Below the pieces are notes generated by a model that saw only the letters and a list, made by a program, of their open reading frames with translations, made no database searches and was not told the DNA's origin. From positions 1 to 23,738 of the forward strand of contig JAFOED010000137.1 in assembly GCA_017380355.1 (NCBI GenBank): a stretch of DNA of 23,738 nt. The letters are read 5' to 3'. The translations under genes and the position numbers were made by a program. Each line of letters starts with the position of its first letter. The stretch's first letter is position 1. This document shows positions 15,349 to 23,117 of this stretch, piece by piece. The stretch is from Ruminococcus sp. (GTDB taxonomy: Bacteria; Bacillota; Clostridia; Oscillospirales; Acutalibacteraceae).

Positions 15349-15375
15349 TTAGCACTCAATAGGTGCGAGTGCTAA
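15349..15375 (+). promoter_or_regulatory. CIRCE operator (HrcA binding site)
   Basis: TTAGCACTC (15349-15357), a 9-nt spacer, GAGTGCTAA (15367-15375): identical to the consensus CIRCE inverted repeat. HrcA bound here represses the operon, and release follows when chaperones (in Bacillus, GroEL) are occupied by unfolded protein. It lies between the promoter and the hrcA ribosome binding site. Confidence 0.97.
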
Positions 15376-15394
15376 AATCGATGGAGGTGATACA

Positions 15395-16423
15395 ATGGTT
15401 CTCACAGACAGAAAACAAAAAATACTGCGAGCTGTTGTTGAAAACTACATCGACTGTGGCGAGGCTATCTCGTCAAAGGCACTGATTATGCAGACAGGAC
15501 TTTCGGTTTCTTCTGCTACAATCCGTAACGAGCTTGCGGATTTGGTGCGTGACGGATATCTGATTCAACCTCACACATCAGCAGGACGAATACCGTCGCA
15601 CAAGGGTTACAGATATTATATTGATCACCTGTGTGAGTTAGAGCCTGTCAGCGATAATGTGAAGGCGTATATCGAACGAACAGTATTTTCGGGTGCAGAC
15701 GCTCCTGAAAAGATTCTCCAGAAAACCGCACACGCGTTGTCAAAGCTCTCATCTGTAGCATCGGTGACTACCACTCCAAGCGGTGACGAAGCACGTGTCC
15801 ATAAAATCCGATTTGTAGTAACAGGCAGACACACAGGTATGGTAGTGCTGATTACTTCAAACGGAATGGTAAAAAACCGACTGTTCAGAAGCGACTTCGT
15901 ACTGACACCTGAATTGATTGCAATGTTCGACAAGGTAATTAACGACAACTTCGTCGGCATACCGCTTAAAGAGATAACGAAAGCTTTTTTACAGACAATC
16001 GCTTCAAAATTTGGTGAGCTGTCGCTGTTTATGACAGACGTACTTATGGCGATACTCGACGCTTCCACTCAGGCGATGCAGACAGTAGTAAACGTCAGCG
16101 GAGCGACAAACCTGCTGTTTTTACAGGGATATGATTTACTGACTGCGCGAAATGTGCTGAAGTTTTTATCTGATAGCGAACTTATCGCAAAGCTTTTATC
16201 CGATAACATAAAAGGAACTAAGGTGTATCTCGGAAAAGAGAGTGGTATACCTGAACTTTCAGACAGCTGTGTGATTGTCACACGCTATAATATCGGAACA
16301 CGCTCAGCTGGTGCGATAGCTTTAATCGGACCGTGCAGAGCTGATTATAAAACACTTATTCCACAGCTTGAATATGCGAGTGAATGTGCGTCGGGTCTTA
16401 TCGGCGATTTGCTCGAAGTATAG
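15395..16423 (+). CDS. hrcA: Heat-inducible transcription repressor HrcA
   Basis: 342 aa, the normal length. It represses class I heat-shock genes by binding CIRCE. The N-terminal winged helix (about 1-75) includes LTDRKQKILRAVVENYI and VSSATIRNELADLVRDGYL, followed by HTSAGRIPSHKGYRYYID, all family hallmarks. The middle and C-terminal GAF-like and dimerisation parts follow, ending near GLIGDLLEV. GGAGGTGATACA precedes the ATG. It is the first gene of hrcA-grpE-dnaK-dnaJ, directly behind CIRCE, so it controls its own synthesis. Confidence 0.97.
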   Translation: MVLTDRKQKILRAVVENYIDCGEAISSKALIMQTGLSVSSATIRNELADLVRDGYLIQPHTSAGRIPSHKGYRYYIDHLCELEPVSDNVKAYIERTVFSGADAPEKILQKTAHALSKLSSVASVTTTPSGDEARVHKIRFVVTGRHTGMVVLITSNGMVKNRLFRSDFVLTPELIAMFDKVINDNFVGIPLKEITKAFLQTIASKFGELSLFMTDVLMAILDASTQAMQTVVNVSGATNLLFLQGYDLLTARNVLKFLSDSELIAKLLSDNIKGTKVYLGKESGIPELSDSCVIVTRYNIGTRSAGAIALIGPCRADYKTLIPQLEYASECASGLIGDLLEV

Positions 16424-16432
16424 GAGATAAAT

Positions 16433-16975
16433 ATGAGTAAAGAAAAGACAAAGAACGAAGCAGTAGAAAACGAAGTTGCTGAAGAAGTCGAAAAGGCTGA
16501 AGAAACAACTGCGACTGAGCCTACTGCAGAAGAAAAGCTCACTGAAGAGCTCAACGCAAGTAAAGAAAAGTATATGAGGCTTTACGCTGAGTACGACAAC
16601 TACCGCAAACGCACACAGAGCGAAAAGGTGGCTATCTACGCGGATGCAACAGCAAAAGCTGTTGAACAGCTTTTACCAATCGCAGATTCTGTTACTATGG
16701 CGCTTGCTCAGTTTGACGGTAAAGACGTACCTGCTGAATTCACAAAAGGTATCGAGCTTATTGCGAACCAGTTAAAAGCAAGCTTTGATAAAATGGGTGT
16801 TGCATCGTTCGGTGCTGTGGGCGATGAATTTGACCCTAATATCCACAACGCTATCTCGAAAATCGAGGACGAGAATTTAGGCGAGAACACAGTAGCTCAG
16901 GTTTACCAGACAGGCTACAAGTTAAATGACAAGATAATCCGTCACGCAATGGTTGTCGTTGCAAACTGTGACTGA
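16433..16975 (+). CDS. grpE: Nucleotide exchange factor GrpE
   Basis: 180 aa. Dimeric co-chaperone that releases ADP from DnaK. The acidic N-terminal tail (about 1-45, rich in Glu) leads into a long coiled-coil helix, with KYMRLYAEYDNYRKRT (about 44-59) as the family core. The C-terminal beta domain contains FGAVGDEFDPNIHNAI, GENTVAQVYQTGYKLNDKII and the final MVVVAN. AGGAGAT lies upstream of the ATG, 9 nt after the hrcA stop. It is slightly shorter than the E. coli protein (197 aa), normal for Firmicutes. Confidence 0.96.
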   Translation: MSKEKTKNEAVENEVAEEVEKAEETTATEPTAEEKLTEELNASKEKYMRLYAEYDNYRKRTQSEKVAIYADATAKAVEQLLPIADSVTMALAQFDGKDVPAEFTKGIELIANQLKASFDKMGVASFGAVGDEFDPNIHNAISKIEDENLGENTVAQVYQTGYKLNDKIIRHAMVVVANCD

Positions 16976-17022
16976 TATAAATTAGTATTAAATTTTTCAA
17001 ACATACATTGGAGGAATTAATT

Positions 17023-18864
17023 ATGGCAAAAACAATCGGTATTGACTTAGGTACAACTAACTCATGTGTAGCAGTAATCGAAGGCGGCGAGCCTGTAGTT
17101 ATCGCTAACGCAGAAGGCGCTAGAACAACACCATCAGTAGTAGCTTTTTCTAAGACAGGCGAAAGACTCGTAGGTCAGGTTGCTAAGCGTCAGGCTATCA
17201 CAAACCCTGACAGAACAATCTCTTCTATCAAAAGAGAGATGGGTACAAATTACAAAGTAAACGTAGACGATAAGTCTTACACACCACAGGAAATTTCTGC
17301 TATGATTTTACAGAAGCTCAAGGCTGACGCAGAAGCATACCTCGGCGAGAGTGTATCATCAGCAGTTATCACAGTTCCTGCATACTTCACAGACGCACAG
17401 CGTCAGGCTACAAAGGACGCAGGTAGAATCGCAGGCTTAGAGGTTAAGCGTATCATCAACGAGCCTACAGCTGCTGCTCTTTCATACGGTATTGATAAGG
17501 AAAACGACCAGAAGGTTATGGTATACGACTTAGGTGGCGGTACATTCGACGTATCTATCATCGAAATCGGTGACGGTGTACAGGAAGTTTTAGCTACAGC
17601 TGGTAACAACCGTCTCGGTGGTGACGACTTTGACCAGAGAATTATAGACTGGATGGTTAGAGAATTCAAGGCTGAAACAGGTGTTGACCTCGTTTCAGAT
17701 AAGATGGCTATGCAGAGATTAAAGGAAGCTGCAGAGAAGTCAAAAATCGAGCTTTCAGGTGTGACAACATCTAACATCAACCTTCCATTTATCACAGCAG
17801 ATGCTACAGGTCCTAAGCACTTAGACCTCACACTTACAAGAGCAAAGTTTAACGAGCTCACAGCAGACCTCGTTGAGAAGACAATGGGCCCTGTTCGTAC
17901 AGCTCTTTCTGACTCAGGCCTCCAGATTTCTGAAATCGACAAGGTTCTCATGGTTGGTGGTTCATCCCGTATTCCTGCAGTTCAGGACGCAGTTAAAGCA
18001 CTCATCGGCAAAGAGCCATTCAAGGGCATCAACCCTGACGAATGTGTTGCTATCGGCGCTTGTATCCAGGCAGGTGTTTTAGGCGGTGAGGTTGACGGTC
18101 TCTTACTCTTAGACGTTACTCCGCTTTCTCTCGGTGTTGAGACAATGGGCGGTATCATGACAAAGATTATCGACAGAAACACAACAATCCCTACAAAGAA
18201 GAGCCAGATTTTCTCTACTGCTGCTGATAACCAGACACAGGTTGAGATTAACGTACTTCAGGGTGAGCGTGAGTTTGCTCGCGACAACAAGCAGCTCGGT
18301 CTTTTCGCTCTTACAGGTATCGCTATGGCTCCACGTGGTATTCCACAGATTGAGGTTACTTTTGACATCGACGCTAACGGTATCGTTAACGTATCAGCTA
18401 AAGACCTCGGCACAGGCGCAGAGCAGAAGATTACTATCCACTCATCTTCAAATATGAGCAAGGACGACATCGATAAGGCTGTAAAAGAGGCTGAACAGTT
18501 CGCAGCTGAAGATAAGAAGAGAAGAGAAGAAGTTGACATCAAAAACGAGGCTGAGCAGGTAGCATACCAGGCAGAAAAGCTCGTTGCTGATAACGGCGAC
18601 AAGCTCGAAGAGGCTGACAAGAATACAATCAACACAAAGGTTCAGGCTACAAAGGATGCTATCGCAGGCGGTGATATCGAGGCTATCAAAACAGCTAAGG
18701 ACGACCTTATGAAGTCTTTACAGGAAATCGGCGCTAAGCTTTATCAGGCAGCAGCTGCTCAGCAGCAGGCACAGGGCGGTGCCCCAGATATGGGCGCAGA
18801 CCCAACTCAGGGCACAAATGCTGACCCTAACGTATACGACGCTGATTACACAGACGTTGAGTAA
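17023..18864 (+). CDS. dnaK: Chaperone DnaK (Hsp70)
   Basis: 613-aa ATP-dependent Hsp70 chaperone. The start is the ATG at 17023 ([14 protein letters not shown]), with TTGGAGGAA upstream; a TTG five codons earlier is part of the ribosome binding region. The ATPase domain shows [30 protein letters not shown] and [13 protein letters not shown]. The interdomain linker [12 protein letters not shown] follows at about residue 360, then the substrate-binding domain and a helical lid. The tail is Gln/Gly/Asp-rich and ends in DADYTDVE. The short length against the E. coli protein (638) fits Gram-positive DnaK. Codon use is strongly biased to a few codons (ACA, GCT, CTC, CAG), as in a highly expressed gene. 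Confidence 0.98.
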   Translation: MAKTIGIDLGTTNSCVAVIEGGEPVVIANAEGARTTPSVVAFSKTGERLVGQVAKRQAITNPDRTISSIKREMGTNYKVNVDDKSYTPQEISAMILQKLKADAEAYLGESVSSAVITVPAYFTDAQRQATKDAGRIAGLEVKRIINEPTAAALSYGIDKENDQKVMVYDLGGGTFDVSIIEIGDGVQEVLATAGNNRLGGDDFDQRIIDWMVREFKAETGVDLVSDKMAMQRLKEAAEKSKIELSGVTTSNINLPFITADATGPKHLDLTLTRAKFNELTADLVEKTMGPVRTALSDSGLQISEIDKVLMVGGSSRIPAVQDAVKALIGKEPFKGINPDECVAIGACIQAGVLGGEVDGLLLLDVTPLSLGVETMGGIMTKIIDRNTTIPTKKSQIFSTAADNQTQVEINVLQGEREFARDNKQLGLFALTGIAMAPRGIPQIEVTFDIDANGIVNVSAKDLGTGAEQKITIHSSSNMSKDDIDKAVKEAEQFAAEDKKRREEVDIKNEAEQVAYQAEKLVADNGDKLEEADKNTINTKVQATKDAIAGGDIEAIKTAKDDLMKSLQEIGAKLYQAAAAQQQAQGGAPDMGADPTQGTNADPNVYDADYTDVE

Positions 18865-18875
18865 TAAAATTTAAG

Positions 18876-18934
18876 TTTTACACTATAGCACAGGCGGTGA
18901 CTCGGGTTTCCGAGCCACCTGTTTGTGTGTAAAA
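18876..18934 (+). ncRNA. Long mRNA stem-loop between dnaK and dnaJ
   Basis: TTTTACAC (18876-18883) pairs with GTGTAAAA (18927-18934). Inside, GGTG and CTCGG (18896-18899, 18901-18905) pair with CCGAG and CACC (18910-18914, 18916-18919) around a GTTT loop. It starts 11 nt after the dnaK stop and has no T-run behind it, so it is probably an mRNA stability or processing element or partial attenuator rather than a full terminator. Confidence 0.6.
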
Positions 18935-18960
18935 GTGAGTTATAAAGCAGGTGAACCCTT

Positions 18961-20106
18961 TTGGCAGATAAAAGAGATTACTACGAAGTCTTAGGCATTA
19001 ACAAAGGTGCTTCAGATGATGAAATAAAAAAAGCATACAGACAGTCGGCGAAGAAGTATCACCCTGACCTTCATCCGGGTGACGCAGAAGCTGAAGCAAA
19101 GTTTAAAGAGGTAAACGAAGCGTACGAGGTTCTGTCCGATAAGGATAAGAAGCAGAGATACGACCAGTATGGTCACGCTGGCGTTGACCCTAACTACGGC
19201 GCAGGCGGTGGAGCGTATGGCTCTCCGTTTTCTCAGGATATCGACTTTTCCGATATTTTCAGCTCTGTTTTCGGCGGTTTCGGCGGATTTTCGGGCAGAC
19301 GTTCAGCTAATCCGAATGCTCCTCGTAGAGGTGGCGACGTTGAGACAACAGTGTACATCTCTTTTGAAGAGGCTGCTATGGGCTGTAAAAAGACGGTGGA
19401 ATATCAGGCTGTTACTAACTGTACTGAGTGTCACGGCACAGGTGCTGCTGCAGGCACTCAGCCAAAAACCTGTCCTACTTGTGGTGGACGCGGTCAGGTG
19501 ACTGTTAATCAGCGTACACCTTTCGGCGTTGTTCAGACTTCCCGTGCCTGTGACACATGTAAAGGTCAGGGCAAAATCATCGAAAAGCCATGTCGTGCTT
19601 GTAACGGCGCAGGTAAAACACGAAAGAAGAAGTCGGTTGAAATCAACATTCCTGCAGGTATTTCAGACGAGCAGGTATTAAACGTTTCGGGTCATGGTAA
19701 CTCGGGCACAAATGGTGGTCCAGCAGGCGATTTACACGTGTATGTTGGTGTTCGCCCTCACCCTGTTTTTGAACGCAGAGGCGATGACGTGTGGTGCGAA
19801 CTTCCGATTACTTTTGCTCAGGCGGCTCTCGGCGGTGAAGTTACTGTACCGACACTTTACGGTAAAGTAAGCTACAACCTCCACGAGGGTACACAGCCGA
19901 ATGATATTTTCAAGCTCAAAGGTAAGGGTATACAGCACCTCCACTCAAAGAGCAAGGGCGATCAGTACGTAAAAATTGTTATCGAAGTACCGAAGAACTT
20001 AAGCTCAAAGCAGAAGGAAATCATTCGTGAATTCGATAAGACAAGTAGTGACAAAAACTACGCAAAACGCAAGACGTTTAAACAAAAACTTAAAGATTTG
20101 TTCTGA
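18961..20106 (+). CDS. dnaJ: Chaperone DnaJ (Hsp40), TTG start
   Basis: 381-aa co-chaperone that delivers substrates to DnaK and stimulates its ATPase. The J domain (about 4-72) has the HPD motif at 34-36. A Gly/Phe-rich region (about 78-115) follows, then four zinc repeats ([32 protein letters not shown]) and the C-terminal substrate-binding domains. The start is TTG, with AGGTG 7 nt upstream; no ATG fits, and the J domain begins directly after it. A weak start plus the upstream hairpin should lower DnaJ relative to DnaK. The next gene is separated by a terminator. Confidence 0.96.
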   Translation: MADKRDYYEVLGINKGASDDEIKKAYRQSAKKYHPDLHPGDAEAEAKFKEVNEAYEVLSDKDKKQRYDQYGHAGVDPNYGAGGGAYGSPFSQDIDFSDIFSSVFGGFGGFSGRRSANPNAPRRGGDVETTVYISFEEAAMGCKKTVEYQAVTNCTECHGTGAAAGTQPKTCPTCGGRGQVTVNQRTPFGVVQTSRACDTCKGQGKIIEKPCRACNGAGKTRKKKSVEINIPAGISDEQVLNVSGHGNSGTNGGPAGDLHVYVGVRPHPVFERRGDDVWCELPITFAQAALGGEVTVPTLYGKVSYNLHEGTQPNDIFKLKGKGIQHLHSKSKGDQYVKIVIEVPKNLSSKQKEIIREFDKTSSDKNYAKRKTFKQKLKDLF

Positions 20107-20116
20107 TATAAAAAAG

Positions 20117-20146
20117 CAGCGGCGGAAAATCCGTCGCTGTTTATTG
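20117..20146 (+). terminator. Rho-independent terminator of the dnaK operon
   Basis: CAGCGGCGGA pairs with TCCGTCGCTG (one G-U pair) around a 3-nt loop, followed by TTTATTGTT. It lies about 10 nt past the dnaJ stop. Confidence 0.8.
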
Positions 20147-20174
20147 TTGCAAAAAATAAATTGTGTTGTATAAT
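20147..20174 (+). promoter_or_regulatory. Sigma-A promoter of prmA
   Basis: TTGCAA (20147-20152), a 16-nt spacer, TATAAT (20169-20174). It starts directly after the dnaJ terminator and about 31 nt before the prmA ATG, so prmA is not part of the heat-shock transcript. Confidence 0.65.
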
Positions 20175-20204
20175 TAACTAAGAACTTCTGAAAGGATGTC
20201 ACTT

Positions 20205-21122
20205 ATGGAATGGACACAAATTACGATTATCGTAAAGCCTCAGGATGTTGATCTTGCGGGTGATATAGCGAATATGACCGTGCCGTACGGTATTTATATT
20301 GAAGACTACACTGATCTCGAACAGGGTGTTCAGGAAATTGCGCACATTGATTTAATCGACGAGGATCTTCTGAAAAAAGACAGAGATGTTGCGAAAATCC
20401 ACATATACATCGATCCTGAAGAAAGCCCACAGGAAGCGATTGCTTTCCTGACAGAGCGTTATATGGCAGAGGGTATCGAGCATAAAATCGAAGAAGAAAA
20501 GTGCGAGGAAGACGATTGGCTTAATAACTGGCGTAAGTATTTTAAGCCTACCGAAGTCGGCGAAAAACTTCTCATCTGTCCTAGCTGGTACGATTTAGAG
20601 GATACAAACGGCAGAATTGTGCTGGACATCGACCCTGGTCTTGCTTTCGGTACAGGTAAACACGAGACAACCCGTCTGTGTCTTTCTACTCTTGAAAAGT
20701 ATGTGGATGATGGCTCAACTGTTTTAGACGTAGGTTGCGGTTCAGGTATCTTAGGTATCGCGTCTATTTTACTCGGTGCGAAAAGCGCTTTCGGCGTTGA
20801 CATTGACCCTATGGCTGTACGCACCGCAAAAGAAAACGCTGTGGTTAATAAAGTCGAGGATAAATTCTCCGTTGTGTGCGGTGACCTCACCGAAAAAGTA
20901 GAGGGTAAATACGATATTATTGTTGCAAATATCGTAGCAGATGCTATAATATTCTTGTCAAAAGGCGTAAAAGAGTTTATGAGAGATGATACTGTATACA
21001 TTATGAGCGGTATCATTGACACGAGACTTTCTGATGTCGAAGAAGCGTTAAAGAATGACTTTACTATAATCGACGAGATTTTTGACAATGGCTGGTACTG
21101 TATAGTAGCAAAAGCAAAGTGA
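20205..21122 (+). CDS. prmA: Ribosomal protein L11 methyltransferase
   Basis: SAM-dependent enzyme that trimethylates amino groups of ribosomal protein L11. The start is the ATG at 20205 (305 aa, MEWTQITI); an ATG three codons earlier touches its own AAAGG, while 20205 has 8-nt spacing. The N-terminal substrate-recognition domain precedes the linker WLNNWRKYFKP. The catalytic domain shows GLAFGTGKHETTRLCL, SAM motif I DVGCGSGILGIAS, GVDIDPMAVRTAKENA and a NIVADAI active-site loop in place of the common NILA. Length is normal. It follows dnaJ, a conserved order in Firmicutes, but has its own promoter. Confidence 0.95.
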   Translation: MEWTQITIIVKPQDVDLAGDIANMTVPYGIYIEDYTDLEQGVQEIAHIDLIDEDLLKKDRDVAKIHIYIDPEESPQEAIAFLTERYMAEGIEHKIEEEKCEEDDWLNNWRKYFKPTEVGEKLLICPSWYDLEDTNGRIVLDIDPGLAFGTGKHETTRLCLSTLEKYVDDGSTVLDVGCGSGILGIASILLGAKSAFGVDIDPMAVRTAKENAVVNKVEDKFSVVCGDLTEKVEGKYDIIVANIVADAIIFLSKGVKEFMRDDTVYIMSGIIDTRLSDVEEALKNDFTIIDEIFDNGWYCIVAKAK

Positions 21123-21169
21123 ATTTCGCCTTGCTGATATAAATTTATCTGAATATTGGAGGATTTCTT

Positions 21170-21727
21170 ATGAAAAAATCAAGCAGAGAGAAGCTTAATC
21201 TGTTCTTCTCAGCATTTTTAGTTATTGGTTATATTGTTTGTGCGTACTTCTTTATGACACTTACAAGCAATATGAAAGACGGAGTAGGCAACCTTATCAG
21301 CGCAGGTGTTTTCGTGCTCTTCGGTCTTATCGTTTTCTATGCGACTCGAGTAGGCGAGGGTGTTCCTGTTAAGCGTTTTTCACCTATCGTTTTATTTGTG
21401 CTCGACCTTCCTGCACTTTTAATCATTTTAGCAGCTTTACTTCCTGCATTCCCACTCCACAATATTCTTGTTGACGCTGATGCAGTATGGATGCTCGCTG
21501 CTATCGCTTTAGGTTACGGTATTCCTTTTGCTTTCCTTTCAGGCTTCGAACTTATCGAAGAGGTTGAAGAGGAAGAAGAGCTCAACGTAGTTGTTGAGGG
21601 CGGTATTGCTCAGGAGCTTTCTGCAGCAGAAGAAACAGCAGAAGAAACTGAAGAAGTTGCTGACGAAGTAGCTGATGAGCAGGATGTAAAAGAGCTCGAG
21701 GCATTAGACGGCGCAGAAGCTGAATAA
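21170..21727 (+). CDS. Unknown four-helix membrane protein with acidic tail
   Basis: 185 aa, family not recognised. The N-terminus is basic (MKKSSREK), with helices at about 11-31, 42-60, 73-93 and 104-125. A 60-residue tail (about 126-185) is very rich in Glu, Ala and Val, with hardly any basic residue. TTGGAGG lies upstream of the ATG, 47 nt after prmA and with no terminator between, so it is probably co-transcribed with prmA. By topology the tail should lie in the cytoplasm, where it could bind basic partners or metal ions; this is inference. Codon bias (CTT, TTA, GCT, GAA) resembles the well-expressed dnaK operon. Confidence 0.78.
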   Translation: MKKSSREKLNLFFSAFLVIGYIVCAYFFMTLTSNMKDGVGNLISAGVFVLFGLIVFYATRVGEGVPVKRFSPIVLFVLDLPALLIILAALLPAFPLHNILVDADAVWMLAAIALGYGIPFAFLSGFELIEEVEEEEELNVVVEGGIAQELSAAEETAEETEEVADEVADEQDVKELEALDGAEAE

Positions 21728-21737
21728 TTCAGGTTAT

Positions 21738-21777
21738 AAAATTCAAGGGACGGGCTATAGTTCGTCCCTGATATTTT
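21738..21777 (+). other. Hairpin between the acidic-tail gene and mrp
   Basis: AGGGACG (21746-21752) pairs with CGTCCCT (21763-21769), and flanking AAAAT and ATTTT can extend the stem. There is no distinct T-run after the core. It may be a partial terminator or a processing site that sets the level of downstream mrp mRNA. Confidence 0.5.
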
Positions 21778-21795
21778 GAAAAGAGGTAAATTGTA

Positions 21796-22629
21796 ATGGG
21801 ATGCACACACGATTGTTCTTCTTGTGGTGAAAACTGTGCTTCACGCACAGCTCCACAGGACTTAATCGAAAAATTAAACGCGATGAGCTCTGTAAAAAAG
21901 GTCATCGGTATTGTATCAGGTAAAGGCGGCGTAGGTAAGAGCTTAGTCACTTCTTCTTTAGCTGTTGAGCTTAACCGTCGTGGCTACAAAACTGCAGTAC
22001 TCGACGCTGATATTACAGGTCCATCTATTCCGAAAGCTTTTGGTATCAAAGAAAAAGCGCTTGGCAACGAGTTTGGTATTTTACCACGTACAACAAAAAC
22101 AGGTATCGACATTATGTCAATTAACCTGCTTTTAGAAAACGACACAGACCCTGTTGTATGGCGTGGCCCTGTTATCGCAGGTACAGTAAAGCAGTTCTGG
22201 AGCGATGTTATCTGGAAAGATGTTGACTATATGTTTGTTGATATGCCTCCGGGAACAGGCGACGTTCCGCTTACTGTTTTCCAGTCACTTCCGCTTGATG
22301 GTATTGTTGTCGTAACATCTCCTCAGGAGCTTGTATCAATGATTGTAGCTAAAGCTATCAAGATGGCTGATATGATGAACGTTCCTGTACTCGGCGTTGT
22401 TGAGAATATGAGCTATTTTGAGTGCAAAGAGTGTAAAGCTCAGCACAAGATTTTCGGTGAGAGCCACATCGACGAGATTGCAAAGGAATTTGGCACACAG
22501 GTACTCGCTAAAGTTCCTATGGACCCATCTCTCGCAAAGTGTGTTGACACAGGTTCAATCGAACTTTTCGTTGGCGACTACTTCGAAAATGCGGTTAATG
22601 TTATCGAGGACAATCTCTCAGTAAAATAA
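21796..22629 (+). CDS. mrp: Mrp/Nbp35-family iron-sulfur cluster carrier ATPase
   Basis: 277-aa P-loop NTPase (ParA/MinD superfamily) of the ApbC/Mrp type, which carries 4Fe-4S clusters to target proteins. The cysteine-rich N-terminus has C3, C7, C10 and C14. The deviant Walker A SGKGGVGKS (41-49) follows, then DADITGPSIPK (70-80), VDMPPGTGD (148-156) and the cluster-binding CxxC C210-C213 (YFECKEC) at the dimer interface. AAGAGGT precedes the ATG, which lies 68 nt after the previous gene. A strong terminator follows. With the many iron-sulfur proteins encoded in this window (RnfA, B, C and E), a supply role is plausible but not shown. Confidence 0.93.
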   Translation: MGCTHDCSSCGENCASRTAPQDLIEKLNAMSSVKKVIGIVSGKGGVGKSLVTSSLAVELNRRGYKTAVLDADITGPSIPKAFGIKEKALGNEFGILPRTTKTGIDIMSINLLLENDTDPVVWRGPVIAGTVKQFWSDVIWKDVDYMFVDMPPGTGDVPLTVFQSLPLDGIVVVTSPQELVSMIVAKAIKMADMMNVPVLGVVENMSYFECKECKAQHKIFGESHIDEIAKEFGTQVLAKVPMDPSLAKCVDTGSIELFVGDYFENAVNVIEDNLSVK

Positions 22630-22641
22630 TAAAAAATGCGT

Positions 22642-22673
22642 ACAGCCTCCTTGTCTAAAGGAGGCTGTTTTTG
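22642..22673 (+). terminator. Rho-independent terminator of mrp
   Basis: A perfect 9-bp stem, ACAGCCTCC with GGAGGCTGT (22642-22650 and 22660-22668), a 9-nt loop and a TTTTTG tail. It stands directly before the PH-domain gene. Confidence 0.88.
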
Positions 22674-22697
22674 TTAATAATACTTTCGGTGATATTA

Positions 22698-23117
22698 ATG
22701 GAAGAGTTACCGAAAAAAGCAAAAGCTGTTATGGGAATTTACGCTGTTGCGATTAGCGCGTTAGAAGGCACAGTCACATTTTTTGGATTACACAGGGATG
22801 ATATTATTGTCATAACCGTAGCGGTTGTGATTGTGGCGCTTGCGTCGTCGTATGTGTATATAGTGCTATTTTTCAGACACTACAGATACTCGATTTGCGA
22901 CGGTGTGATAATAATAAAAAAAGGTGCCCTCTTTAAGAGAAGACACCTAATTTATATTAACAAAATCAGTTCAATCACTGTTCGTGAAAGTTTCGTGCAC
23001 CGATGGTTTAAACTGTGTACGATTATTTTTTACGTGCAGGGAACTGTCGTACGACTTTCGTTCGTTCCTGTCGAAAAATCAGCACATCTGAAGGAAATTC
23101 TTGATAGCCGCGATTGA
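22698..23117 (+). CDS. bPH2 (DUF304) domain membrane protein
   Basis: 139 aa from the ATG at 22698. The sequence CGGTGAT ahead of it can pair with the 3' part of the anti-Shine-Dalgarno region, and a longer TTG form would begin inside the mrp terminator. Two helices (about 12-30 and 36-59) are followed by a bacterial pleckstrin-like domain. Its typical pattern is YSICDGVIIIKKGALFKRR (about 64-82), then IYINKISSITVRESFVHRW (about 85-103) and a final beta-strand/helix. The molecular role of the family is not established. No clear promoter lies between the mrp terminator and this gene, so it may depend on read-through. Its last 39 nt overlap the gene on the other strand. Confidence 0.82.
   Translation: MEELPKKAKAVMGIYAVAISALEGTVTFFGLHRDDIIVITVAVVIVALASSYVYIVLFFRHYRYSICDGVIIIKKGALFKRRHLIYINKISSITVRESFVHRWFKLCTIIFYVQGTVVRLSFVPVEKSAHLKEILDSRD

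Noticed and set aside
20459..21088. 209-codon minus-strand frame opposite prmA
   Set aside because: Antisense to the methyltransferase motifs; its serine-rich product is typical of shadow frames.
22651..22680. Promoter for the PH-domain gene using TTGTCT in the mrp terminator loop
   Set aside because: No acceptable -10 at 16-18 nt; the TAATA-type sequences match poorly.
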